Origin: Martinezella hainanensis
GTDB taxonomy: Bacteria > Pseudomonadota > Alphaproteobacteria > Rhizobiales > Rhizobiaceae
Direction of reading: 5' to 3'
NCBI RefSeq assembly: GCF_900094555.1
Contig: NZ_FMAC01000010.1
Span: 1-64,000, forward strand
Length of the DNA stretch: 64,000 nucleotides
Below the pieces are notes generated by a model. The model did not search any database. It was not told the origin of the DNA and saw only the letters and a list, made by a program, of their open reading frames with translations. A program made the translations under genes and the position numbers. Each line of letters opens with the position of its first letter. The first letter of the stretch is position 1. This document shows, piece by piece, positions 24,418 through 33,097 of this stretch.

Positions 24418-25917
24418 ATGCGAGCGATAAGAACCCTAATGATTGCCGTTTCGGTTGCGGCGACGATGTCTGTTGCGGGTCACGCCGTGGCAAAGGACAA
24501 GGTCGTGATCGACCTTGTGAGCGAGCCGTCGTCGCTCGACCCGCAGAAGCAATGGAATCCGGACAGCTATTTCGTCTATCGCAATATCTTCGACCAGCTG
24601 GTGACGCGCGACGACAATGGCAAGATCGCACCTGCGATCGCTACGGCCTGGACCTATAAGTCGGACACTGAAGTTGCCTTCACATTGCGCGATGACGCAG
24701 TCTTTCATGATGGCCAAAAACTGACGCCGGACGATGTGGCCTTCAGCGTCAATCGCATCATCGACAAGAAGTTTGCAAGCCCGCAGCTTAGCCAGTTCAA
24801 CAAGATCCTATCGGCGGCGGTCACTGGCCCGCATGAGGTGACCATTCGCACCAACGGACCCTATCCGGTGCTCTTGGCGCAGCTCGTCAAGCTTTCCATC
24901 GTACCGAAGCATGTTGTCGAGGCCATAGGCGACGATGCCTTCAACCTTTCGCCTGTCGGTTCCGGTCCGTACAAGTTCGAAAGGTGGCAGCGCGGCGTTG
25001 CCGTTTCCCTGGTGCGCAATGATGGCTACTGGGGCAGCAAGGGCTATTTTCAAAGTGCCGAATTTCGTGCCGTGCCGGACGCCGCTACCCGCATCGCCGA
25101 TCTAAAGGCCGGAAGTGCGGATCTCGCCGTGACGCTCGATCCGGATCTCGCTGCCCAGCTTCAGGGGGCAGGCGGCATCAAGGTGCTGACGGCGGTGACG
25201 GAACGCATCGCCTATCTGAAGCTCAATCCATCCATCCCCCCGTTCAACGATGTCAACTTGCGGCGTGCCGTAGCCTATGCCATCGACAAGCAGTCGATCG
25301 TTGACGGTCTGCTCGGCGGCTATGACAAACCCGTCCCGCAACTGGCCTCGCCTGACTATACGGGATATGTTCCGGGTATCGAGGGCCTTCCCTTCGATCC
25401 AAAACAGGCACATGAGCTCGTGGAAAAGGCCGGCAGCGGCGCGACACAGCCGATTGCCTTTCTGACCTCGCCGACCTTCGATCAACGGATCGTCCAGGCA
25501 ATCGTGCAGCAGCTCAATGACGTCGGCTTCAAGGTGAATGTCGAGACGGTGGACTTCGCTACCTATCTGCAGCGGGTCCAGAGCGAGAAAATCAAGCAGC
25601 CGGCCATCTCCTTCGGCAGGTGGTCCTGTGCCTGCCAGGATGCGGATGGCATATCCTTCCCGCTTCTGCATAGCAGCAGTTCATTTTCCGCAGTGTCGGA
25701 CCCGAGCATCGACGCGCTCCTCAACAGCGCCCGCAATACGCTCGACGAGAAGAAGCGGCTTGAGGCCTACAAGGATGTCGCCACGGTCGTTGCAAAGGAT
25801 GTTCCGATCCTGCCGCTGTATCAGGCCGCCGTTATCTACGGTGCGTCCGATAAGCTTGAATGGAAGCCGACGGCCAATGAGAGCTTCTTCCTCAACAGGG
25901 TAAGCTGGCGCGATTAG
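24418..25917 (+). CDS. Peptide/nickel-type ABC substrate-binding protein (SBP 1)
   Basis: This 499-residue periplasmic binding protein of the SBP_bac_5 (DppA/OppA) family has a Sec signal peptide at about residues 1-22 (ending GHAVAK). Family landmarks are LDPQKQWNPDSYFVYRNIFD, AFTLRDDAVFHDGQKLTPDD and SVGSGPYKF-like VGSGPYKFERW. An unusual SCACQDADG segment near residue 405 has two cysteines. It is a close paralog of the protein at 33098-34600 at the other end of the operon, sharing long identical blocks. It delivers substrate to the permeases encoded immediately downstream. The ligand is unknown; an acylated or gamma-glutamyl dipeptide would fit the enzymes in the operon. Confidence 0.88.
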   Translation: MRAIRTLMIAVSVAATMSVAGHAVAKDKVVIDLVSEPSSLDPQKQWNPDSYFVYRNIFDQLVTRDDNGKIAPAIATAWTYKSDTEVAFTLRDDAVFHDGQKLTPDDVAFSVNRIIDKKFASPQLSQFNKILSAAVTGPHEVTIRTNGPYPVLLAQLVKLSIVPKHVVEAIGDDAFNLSPVGSGPYKFERWQRGVAVSLVRNDGYWGSKGYFQSAEFRAVPDAATRIADLKAGSADLAVTLDPDLAAQLQGAGGIKVLTAVTERIAYLKLNPSIPPFNDVNLRRAVAYAIDKQSIVDGLLGGYDKPVPQLASPDYTGYVPGIEGLPFDPKQAHELVEKAGSGATQPIAFLTSPTFDQRIVQAIVQQLNDVGFKVNVETVDFATYLQRVQSEKIKQPAISFGRWSCACQDADGISFPLLHSSSSFSAVSDPSIDALLNSARNTLDEKKRLEAYKDVATVVAKDVPILPLYQAAVIYGASDKLEWKPTANESFFLNRVSWRD

Positions 25918-25994
25918 AGCCTGCATGGCGAAGTTCGAACTGCGTTTAGCCTAGCATTTGTCGAGGCCCGGATCGTCGGGGAAAGGAAAAGGGG

Positions 25995-26924
25995 ATGGCT
26001 GCCTTTATCGCCAGACGCTTGATCCAGGCCTTCATCGCCTTGTTCGGTGTCATAACGCTGGTCTTCTTTCTGCAGCGCCTGACCGGCGATCCTGTGCTGT
26101 TGCTGGTGCCGCAAGGTGCCACTCAGGCCGATATCGATGTCATGCGGACCGCTCTTGGCTTCGACAGACCGCTCTACATCCAGTATTTCCATTTCCTCTC
26201 CAGTCTGGCGCAATTCGACCTCGGGCGCTCCTATGTGCAGAACCTGCCGGTGGTCGAGATCATCGCCAGCCGCATTCCCTACACGTTGCAGCTTGCGGCT
26301 GGCGCCTTGTTGGTCGCCATCGGGTTTGGCGTGCCGATCGGCGTCGTGCTGGCCGTCCGGCGCAAGCGCTGGGAAGCCCGCTGGCTGATAGGTCTGGTGC
26401 TGGTCGGGCAATCCATGCCGACATTCTGGACCTCGGTCCTGCTCATCATGTTCTTCGGGGTCTTTCTGCGCTGGCTGCCGCCGTCCGGGGCCAACGGGCT
26501 CGAAAGCCTGCTGATGCCGTCCTTCGCTCTCGGTCTTCTGTCGATGGCGACCTTTGCCCGTGTGACGCGCACCTCCGTTCTCGATGAGCTGAGCAAGGAT
26601 TATGTTCGCACGGCCCATGCCAAGGGGCTGTCGACTTATCGTCTGGTCTTCCACCATCTCATGCGCAATGCCGCGGTCCCGATCGTGACGATCTCGGCGC
26701 TTGAAATCGCCAATCTGTTGACCGGCGCTATCATCATCGAAACAGTCTTTGCGTGGCCGGGCCTCGGCCAGTTGACCATGCAAGCCATCAGCGCGCGCGA
26801 CTTCGCGGTGGTCCAGGGCATCGTGCTGATCGGCGCGGCGGTGGCGATCCTGCTCAATCTTGCCGCTGACCTGCTCTACAGCCTCATCGATCCACGCATT
26901 CGTCTTGGCGGGAGACCGGCATGA
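25995..26924 (+). CDS. Peptide-type ABC permease (DppB-like)
   Basis: This 309-residue inner-membrane permease starts with the family signature MAAFIARRLIQAFIALFGV, has six predicted helices, and carries the ATPase-contact EAA loop (RTAHAKGLSTYRLVFHHLMR). The ribosome site AAAGGAAAAGGGG precedes the ATG. It overlaps the next permease by 4 bp (ATGA). It forms a heterodimeric channel with the downstream DppC-like protein, energised by the ATPases encoded at 31.0-33.0 kb in the same operon. Confidence 0.9.
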   Translation: MAAFIARRLIQAFIALFGVITLVFFLQRLTGDPVLLLVPQGATQADIDVMRTALGFDRPLYIQYFHFLSSLAQFDLGRSYVQNLPVVEIIASRIPYTLQLAAGALLVAIGFGVPIGVVLAVRRKRWEARWLIGLVLVGQSMPTFWTSVLLIMFFGVFLRWLPPSGANGLESLLMPSFALGLLSMATFARVTRTSVLDELSKDYVRTAHAKGLSTYRLVFHHLMRNAAVPIVTISALEIANLLTGAIIIETVFAWPGLGQLTMQAISARDFAVVQGIVLIGAAVAILLNLAADLLYSLIDPRIRLGGRPA

Positions 26925-27778
26925 TTGCGGCTCTCGCCAAAGCAAACAGGTTGGCCGGAAAGCCGCCGCTGACAGTCGTGCTCTCGGTCATGATCCTGAT
27001 GGTCATTGTCCTTGCGGCCATATTCGCTCCTCTGATCGCGCCTTACGACCCGAATGCACAGAACCTTCTTGGACGCCTGAAGCCGCCAGGCACCGTTATC
27101 CGCGCGACGCATTTCCTGTTCGGCTCCGACGAGCTGGGACGCGATACGCTAAGCCGTCTGATATACGGAGCGCGCGTTTCGCTGCTCGTCGCATTCGCGT
27201 CGGTACTGCTGTCTGGCATTGCCGGCTGCATTTTCGGAATGCTTGCCGCCTTTTATCGCGGTTGGGTCGAAATCGTGATCATGCGCCTCGTCGACATCGT
27301 GCTTTCGGTGCCTGCTATTCTGCTTGCCATCATCACCGTGGCAACGCTCGGTCCGGGCCTGCAGAATGTCATCCTTGTTCTGGCGCTTACACGGTGGCCG
27401 CGTTACGCGCGTGTCGCCTTTGCCCAGACCCTTGTTATCACCAATATGTCCTATCTCCGGCTTTCGCGTGCGATGGGCGCCGGATGGCTGAGGGTGCTGC
27501 GCTACCATGTCCTGCCGAACATCGCGGGTGCGCTCGTCGTCGTCGCCACCCTCGAATTCGGTCTGATGGTGCTGTTCGAAGCAGGATTGTCCTTCCTCGG
27601 CCTCGGCGTGCAGCCGCCGACCGCAAGCTGGGGGGCGATGCTTTCGGTTGGCCGCAACTATGTTGCCAATGCCTGGTGGCTCTCCGTCATGCCCGGACTG
27701 GCGCTTTTTCTTCTTGTTTTGTCTGTCAACGTTCTGGGCGATTTCCTGAGGGATCGCCTCGACCCAAGGAGTGCTTAA
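26921..27778 (+). CDS. Peptide-type ABC permease (DppC-like)
   Basis: This 285-residue inner-membrane permease has an N-terminal helix (TVVLSVMILMVIVLAAIFAP), the DppC-type FGSDELGRDTLSRLIYGAR signature and the EAA loop (LRLSRAMGAGWLRVLRYHVL). It overlaps the DppB-like gene by 4 bp, and its stop codon is 2 bp from the following SDR gene, so all are one transcript. It pairs with the upstream permease. Confidence 0.9.
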   Translation: MIAALAKANRLAGKPPLTVVLSVMILMVIVLAAIFAPLIAPYDPNAQNLLGRLKPPGTVIRATHFLFGSDELGRDTLSRLIYGARVSLLVAFASVLLSGIAGCIFGMLAAFYRGWVEIVIMRLVDIVLSVPAILLAIITVATLGPGLQNVILVLALTRWPRYARVAFAQTLVITNMSYLRLSRAMGAGWLRVLRYHVLPNIAGALVVVATLEFGLMVLFEAGLSFLGLGVQPPTASWGAMLSVGRNYVANAWWLSVMPGLALFLLVLSVNVLGDFLRDRLDPRSA

Positions 27779-27780
27779 GA

Positions 27781-28569
27781 ATGGTCGATTTCTCGCAGGA
27801 TTTCAAAGGCAAGCGTGTGGTCGTCACAGGGGCTGCCGGCATTTTCGGCGGCTGGATCGCCAAAGCCTTCGCCAATGCCGGAGCAGAGCTTCTCCTGACG
27901 GACGCCGATGGTTCCCGCCTTGCCTCGGCAGCGCAGGAGATCGGCAAGGGCCATCTACAGCACGTGGCGGATCTGACCTCCGATGCCGATATCAAGTCGC
28001 TCCTTTCCGCCATCGCCGAGCACTGGGGCTCAGCCGACGTCCTCGTCAACAATGCCGGCATTTATCCGTCCGGCTTCCTGCTCGACCTGACCGCCGAGGA
28101 CTGGGACCGGATCTTCGACATCAATCTTCGCGCGCCGTTCTTATTGTCCCAGGGTGTTGCCCTTCAGATGATCGGCAAGGGCGTGAAGGGCTCGATCGTC
28201 AATATTTCTTCCGGCGCCTCGCGCAAGATGCGCAGCACGGTCGTTCCCTATTGCACCTCGAAGACCGCCCTCGACCGTCTGAACAAGGGGTTGGCGCTCG
28301 AGCTTGCCGAATTCGGCATCCGGGTCAATATCGTGGAGCCCGGCTTTGCACCGGGCAGCGACGTCAGCCACCTCACGCAGGAACATATCGACACCGTCGT
28401 CGGCAACATTCCGCTCGGCCGGATTTCGTCACCGGAGGATGCCGCGACCGCCGTCCTCTATCTGGCATCGGATGCAGCCGCCTATGTCACGGGCGCGACG
28501 CTGACCGTCGATGGCGGCAATTCGATCGGCTCGCTTGCCGTCTTCCAGGCGAAGAAGAAGGCGCTCTGA
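27781..28569 (+). CDS. Short-chain dehydrogenase/reductase (SDR)
   Basis: This 262-residue classical SDR has the cofactor motif T-G-A-A-G-I-F-G (residues 21-28), NNAG at about 95, and the catalytic Y157-x3-K161 (YCTSKTALDRL) with Ser in NISSGAS. Asp after strand 2 (LLTDADGSR) favours NAD. The start ATG 27781 lies 2 bp after the permease stop codon. Embedded in the ABC operon, it probably oxidises an alcohol or hydroxy-acid part of the imported compound. The substrate is not evident. Confidence 0.87.
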   Translation: MVDFSQDFKGKRVVVTGAAGIFGGWIAKAFANAGAELLLTDADGSRLASAAQEIGKGHLQHVADLTSDADIKSLLSAIAEHWGSADVLVNNAGIYPSGFLLDLTAEDWDRIFDINLRAPFLLSQGVALQMIGKGVKGSIVNISSGASRKMRSTVVPYCTSKTALDRLNKGLALELAEFGIRVNIVEPGFAPGSDVSHLTQEHIDTVVGNIPLGRISSPEDAATAVLYLASDAAAYVTGATLTVDGGNSIGSLAVFQAKKKAL

Positions 28570-28591
28570 GGCAAGGCAGGAGGATAGGAAC

Positions 28592-29512
28592 ATGGTCGAG
28601 GATCGAGCCCGGTCGACAAAGGGCTTTTCTTCTTTTCCGGCCTACGAATGGCCGGAGGGAAAGCAGAGCGCCGTCCTTTTGAGCGTCGATGTCGATGCGA
28701 TCGCTCCTTATCTGTGGGAGCATCGGGACGGTGTTCCGGATCGTCTCGCGCGGCTTGAGATCCGCCGCTTCGGGTTGCGTTCGGGGCTCGGTCGTCTTCT
28801 CGACCTCTTCGACCGCTATCGCGTGAAGGCAAGTTTCTATGTGCCGGCTGTGGTGGCGGAATTCGATCCCGATCTGCTTCCGGCCCTTCTCGCTGCCGGT
28901 CACGAGATAGGATTGCACGGCTATTTCCACGAACTGGTTCGCGACATCCGTGAGGATGAGTTCCGCGCGGCTCTCGACAGCAGCCTCGAACTGTTTGAAC
29001 GACAGACAGGAAGGCTGCCGGTAGGCTTTCGCTCGCCCGCCTGGGAGATGACCCCGCAAATGCTGGCTGAGATCAAGGCGCGCGGGCTTGCCTATGACTC
29101 CTCGCTGATGGGCTTCGATCATCCCTACGATATCGATGGCGTTGTCGAGATTCCCGTCCAGTGGGCCTTGGACGACGCGATCTTTTACAAGTTCGAGGGT
29201 AGCGGCAACGAACGATGGGCACCCGTCTCCGGTAGTGCCGTGCTGGAAGACTGGCTTGCCGAATGGCGGGCGTTGCACCGCTTCGGGGGACTCTTCACCC
29301 TGACGGTTCATGACTGGATTTCCGGCAGGGCACAGCGCATCGCCAAGCTCGAAAAGCTGCTGGAAGCCATGACAGCTGAAACCGGCACCTGGATTGCGAC
29401 TGGCGCCGAAATTGCAAGGCATCACGCTTCCTCCGTAAATTCCGGTCGGTTTTCCGTTGCCTCGGCCATTCCTGCCGCCATAGGCGCGCGGCGTTTCGGG
29501 GCAAGGCCATGA
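28592..29512 (+). CDS. Polysaccharide-deacetylase-fold amidohydrolase (PuuE/HpPgdA-type)
   Basis: This 306-residue NodB-fold enzyme has the metal motif SVDVDA (Asp pair near residues 31-33) and HGYFH (residues near 110-114), plus GFRSPAWEMTPQML and SLMGFDHPYDI. These are typical of the PuuE allantoinase, cyclic-imidase and Helicobacter PgdA branch rather than chitooligosaccharide NodB. Members hydrolyse amide or imide bonds with a metal ion. AGGAGGATAGG precedes ATG 28592. It overlaps gamma-glutamyltransferase by 4 bp. There is no signal peptide, so it acts in the cytoplasm on an imported substrate, possibly deacylating it. Confidence 0.8.
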   Translation: MVEDRARSTKGFSSFPAYEWPEGKQSAVLLSVDVDAIAPYLWEHRDGVPDRLARLEIRRFGLRSGLGRLLDLFDRYRVKASFYVPAVVAEFDPDLLPALLAAGHEIGLHGYFHELVRDIREDEFRAALDSSLELFERQTGRLPVGFRSPAWEMTPQMLAEIKARGLAYDSSLMGFDHPYDIDGVVEIPVQWALDDAIFYKFEGSGNERWAPVSGSAVLEDWLAEWRALHRFGGLFTLTVHDWISGRAQRIAKLEKLLEAMTAETGTWIATGAEIARHHASSVNSGRFSVASAIPAAIGARRFGARP

Positions 29513-31050
29513 ACGAGACCTGGTCGATCGGCAAACAGGAGACACGCAGCAAACACGGCCTGGTCGCCTGCCAGAATTGGCTGGCGGCCGAGGCCGGGGC
29601 TCGCGTCCTTTCGGCAGGCGGCAATGCCGTCGATGCGGCCATCGTCACCGCTCTTGTTCTCAGCGTCGTGGAACCATGGCTTTCCGGCATTGGCGGGGGC
29701 GGCTTCATGCTGCGGGCCGACGGCGGTTCCGGGGCGGTCGACGTGCTCGATTTCAATGTCATTTCGCCGGCCGCCCTTCGGCCTGATGATTACCCCCTGG
29801 TTGCTGGCTGGGATGGTGACTGGTTCGAATGGCCCTCTGTCCAAGGCGATCGCAATCTGCTCGGTTACGGGTCGATTTGCGTTCCCGGAGCCGTTGCCGG
29901 CTTTGCCGAGGCGCTCGATCGCTTCGGTACCATTTCCTGGGCCGATGCCCTGGCCCCGGCGATCGAACACGCCCATCGTGGTTTGCAGGTCGATTGGTAT
30001 GCAGCCCTTGCGCTCGCCATCGACGGCCACAATCTCGCGCAATTCAAGGGTGCCGCCGATCTCTTCCTTTGCGATGGCCGCGCGCCGCGCGTACCGGAAG
30101 GCGGCCGATCGCTGTTCCTGCCGATGAAGGCCAAGGCCACATCGCTGGAAAGGCTGGCGCATGAGGGAGCGCGCGATTTCTACGAGGGCCAGATTGCGGA
30201 GCTGCTGGTCGCGGATCTTTCGAAGGGCGGCTCCGTTCTTTCGAAAGCGGATCTGCGTACCTATGCGCCGAAGTGGCTCCAGCCCGCCATCGGCTCTTAC
30301 ATGGGGCGGCGCGTCCATGCGGTGCCGGGCCTTTCCGGCGGCCCAACCTTGCTTGCGGCGCTCAATGAGCTTGAAGGCCTTCCGCGCAATGCCGATCCGC
30401 ATTCGGGAGCGGCGGCTCTTGCCTTTGCGCGGGCGTTACGTCGCGCCAGCGAATATCGTCTCAAGCATATGGGGCATGCCGCTGGCGAGAGCTGTACCAG
30501 CCATATCAGCGTGGTCGATGCACAAGGGACCATGGTTTCCCTCACCAATACGCTTCTATCCCGTTTCGGCTCCAAGGTCGTGGTGCCTGAATTGGGATTT
30601 GCTCTCAACAATGGCTTGATGTGGTTCGATCCAAGGCCGGGGCATCCGAATTCGATTGCTCCGGCCAAGCAGCCGCTTGCCAATATGTGCCCGATCATTG
30701 CGACGTACGATGGTCTGCCGGAGCTGGCTCTTGGCGCAGCAGGGGGAAGGCAGATCGTACCGGCTGTCGCGCAAATCCTGTCCTACGTCCTGGCTTTCGG
30801 CATGTCGTTGGAGAATGCGCTCTTCAGTCCGCGCATCGATGCCAGCGGTACGACGATCAGAGTGAGCCGAACGGCCGGGGCCGAGGTGGCCGCGTCCGTT
30901 GCCGCCGACTTCGACGTTCAGGTGATCGATGACACGCTTTATCCGGTCAATTTTGCTGTGCCGTCGGTCGTGATGCGACGCGATGGCGTGAATACCGGCA
31001 TGGTTCATCCGCGCAATCCGTGGGCGGCCGTCCGCGAGGCGATTATCTGA
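29509..31050 (+). CDS. ggt: Gamma-glutamyltransferase family protein
   Basis: This 513-residue Ntn-hydrolase has the N-terminal SKHGLVACQNWLAAEAGARVLSAGGNAVDAAI landmark in pieces. The autocleavage site is ESCTSHISVVD, where T330 is the predicted nucleophile starting the small subunit, followed by VSLTNTLLSRFGSKVVVPELG. GGT cleaves gamma-glutamyl bonds or transfers the glutamyl group. There is no signal peptide, unlike most periplasmic GGTs, so action in the cytoplasm after ABC import is likely. It overlaps the deacetylase-like gene and the next ATPase gene (stop TGA shares a base with ATG 31050). The operon may use gamma-glutamyl or cephalosporin-like acyl amides. Confidence 0.86.
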   Translation: MNETWSIGKQETRSKHGLVACQNWLAAEAGARVLSAGGNAVDAAIVTALVLSVVEPWLSGIGGGGFMLRADGGSGAVDVLDFNVISPAALRPDDYPLVAGWDGDWFEWPSVQGDRNLLGYGSICVPGAVAGFAEALDRFGTISWADALAPAIEHAHRGLQVDWYAALALAIDGHNLAQFKGAADLFLCDGRAPRVPEGGRSLFLPMKAKATSLERLAHEGARDFYEGQIAELLVADLSKGGSVLSKADLRTYAPKWLQPAIGSYMGRRVHAVPGLSGGPTLLAALNELEGLPRNADPHSGAAALAFARALRRASEYRLKHMGHAAGESCTSHISVVDAQGTMVSLTNTLLSRFGSKVVVPELGFALNNGLMWFDPRPGHPNSIAPAKQPLANMCPIIATYDGLPELALGAAGGRQIVPAVAQILSYVLAFGMSLENALFSPRIDASGTTIRVSRTAGAEVAASVAADFDVQVIDDTLYPVNFAVPSVVMRRDGVNTGMVHPRNPWAAVREAII

Positions 31051-32024
31051 TGACGGCACCAGTCTTGAGCGTAGACATGCTGCAGGTCTCCATCGGCGAC
31101 AAGGCCGTGGTCGATGGTGTCAGCCTGTCGGTCAATGCCGGCGAGATCGTAAGTATCGTCGGCGAGTCGGGATGCGGCAAATCGATGACGGCTTTCGCCG
31201 TGATGGGGCTTCTTCCGGCTGCAGCAGCCATGGTCGGCGGCTCGGTGCAGCTGAATGGGCGCAATCTTTCCCGCCTCGATAGGAAGGATTTGATGCGGCT
31301 GCGCGGCAGCGAGCTCGCAATGATATTTCAAGAGCCCGTCGCCTCGCTCAACCCGCTGATGCCGGTCGGCCGTCAGATTGCAGAGAGTCTCATCATTCAT
31401 CGCGGGCTCGGTCGCCGGCAGGCATGGCATCAGGCGATCGATATGCTTGCAGATGTCGGCATCCCCGAGGCGGCAATGCGCGCACGGCAATATCCGTTCG
31501 AGCTGTCGGGGGGCATGTGCCAGCGCGTCATGATTGCCATGGCCTTGATCACACGGCCGCGCCTGTTGATTGCCGACGAGCCGACGACGGCACTCGATGT
31601 CACCATTCAGGCGCAGATCCTCGATTTGATGAAACGACTGCGCGATGAAACCGGAACCGCAATACTGATGATTACTCATGACATGGGTGTGGTCGCGGAT
31701 ATCGCCGACCAGGTCGCCGTGATGTATGGCGGCCGGATTGTCGAAGTTGGCGACGTCGGTGCGATCTTCAGGCAACAGAGGCATCCCTATACGAGATTGC
31801 TGCTGTCAACTATTCCGCGCTTGGATGGCAGCGACGCCGGGCAGTTTTTACCGACGATCAAGGGAATGGTGCCCGATGCAGGCGCATGGCCGGCCGGATG
31901 CCGGTTCTCGACGCGTTGCCCGCTTGCGGATGAAGACTGTCGCGAAGTGCCGCTGCTCGAGCCGATGGCGGCGAGCCATAGTGCTGCTTGCTGGCACCAG
32001 GATCGTATCGGGAGCCTGGTATGA
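31050..32024 (+). CDS. Peptide-type ABC ATPase (DppD-like)
   Basis: This 324-residue ATPase has Walker A GESGCGKS (near residue 39), Q-loop, signature LSGGMCQRV, Walker B LLIADEPTTALD, H-loop ITHD and the C-terminal oligopeptide-transporter extension with CRFSTRCPLADEDC. The start overlaps the GGT stop, and the end overlaps the next ATPase gene by 4 bp. It pairs with the DppF-like protein to drive the two permeases. The signature has Met-Cys (GGMCQR) where GGMRQR is usual. Confidence 0.9.
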   Translation: MTAPVLSVDMLQVSIGDKAVVDGVSLSVNAGEIVSIVGESGCGKSMTAFAVMGLLPAAAAMVGGSVQLNGRNLSRLDRKDLMRLRGSELAMIFQEPVASLNPLMPVGRQIAESLIIHRGLGRRQAWHQAIDMLADVGIPEAAMRARQYPFELSGGMCQRVMIAMALITRPRLLIADEPTTALDVTIQAQILDLMKRLRDETGTAILMITHDMGVVADIADQVAVMYGGRIVEVGDVGAIFRQQRHPYTRLLLSTIPRLDGSDAGQFLPTIKGMVPDAGAWPAGCRFSTRCPLADEDCREVPLLEPMAASHSAACWHQDRIGSLV

Positions 32025-33022
32025 CCGTGCCACTGCTTTCAATTCGCCATCTGCATGTGCATTTCCCTATCCGTCGCGGCTTTTTCGGGCATTCGGCAGG
32101 ATTGCTGAGAGCTGTCGATGGAGTCGATCTGGATATCGAAGCAGGACGGAGTCTTGCGCTTGTCGGTGAATCCGGGTCTGGCAAGTCGACGCTCGGCGCG
32201 GCCGTCGTCGGAATGCAAAAGCCGAGCTCGGGGCAAATTTTCTTCGAGGGCAGCGATCTTGCGTCCACAGGTGCAGATCGTTCCGCGGCGCGGCTGCGGG
32301 ATATTCAGATCGTGTTTCAGGACCCCGTCTCCGCGCTTAATCCCAGAATGGATATTGGTGACAGCATTGCCGAGCCGCTTGCCATTCATGGCGTCGGGAC
32401 TGGGCAGGAGCGGCGTCGACGGGTCGCGGAGCTTCTGGAGCTGGTCGGGCTCAATCCGGCACATGCCAATCGCAAGCCGAACGCATTTTCAGGCGGCCAG
32501 CGCCAGCGCATCGTCATCGCAAGGGCGATCGCGCTTCAGCCGAAACTGCTGATCCTGGATGAGCCGGTCTCCGCGCTTGACGTGTCGATCCGCTCGCAAA
32601 TCCTCAATCTGCTCTTCGAGCTGCAGCGTCAGTTTGGTCTTTCCTATCTGTTCATCTCTCACGACCTGTCGGTCGTTCGCCATTTCGCCGACCGTATAGC
32701 AGTCATGTATCTCGGCCGTATTGCCGAGGTCGGGGCGACGACCGATGTCTTTGCTCGCCCGACGCATCCCTATACCGAGGCTTTGCTTAGTGCGGTGCCG
32801 TTGCCCGATCCTGTCGCCCAGCGTCAACGGCAGCGCATCCTTCTTGAAGGCGACTTGCCGAGCCCGGCCAACCCGCCCGCCGGTTGTCGCTTTTCGACGC
32901 GATGTCCGATTGCTGCAGCCATTTGCCAGGAGCTGTCACCGGAGCTGAACCTCTTGGGACGGAACCATCAAGCCGCCTGTCACCTGCGGGCTCCCCCGGT
33001 TGGGATCAAGGGCGCGACATGA
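32021..33022 (+). CDS. Peptide-type ABC ATPase (DppF-like)
   Basis: This 333-residue ATPase has Walker A GESGSGKST, Q-loop VFQDP, signature FSGGQRQRI, Walker B LLILDEPVSALD, H-loop ISHD and the oligopeptide-transporter C-terminus (GCRFSTRCPIAAAIC). It begins with a 4-bp ATGA overlap with the DppD-like gene. Together they form the nucleotide-binding heterodimer for the 25995-27778 permeases. Confidence 0.9.
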   Translation: MTVPLLSIRHLHVHFPIRRGFFGHSAGLLRAVDGVDLDIEAGRSLALVGESGSGKSTLGAAVVGMQKPSSGQIFFEGSDLASTGADRSAARLRDIQIVFQDPVSALNPRMDIGDSIAEPLAIHGVGTGQERRRRVAELLELVGLNPAHANRKPNAFSGGQRQRIVIARAIALQPKLLILDEPVSALDVSIRSQILNLLFELQRQFGLSYLFISHDLSVVRHFADRIAVMYLGRIAEVGATTDVFARPTHPYTEALLSAVPLPDPVAQRQRQRILLEGDLPSPANPPAGCRFSTRCPIAAAICQELSPELNLLGRNHQAACHLRAPPVGIKGAT

Positions 33023-33097
33023 TCGCCGCCGATCTCGCCGAGGATGGCAGGGTCTGACCACCGTCATCAATGATCGATCATGTGAGGAATTGGAAAA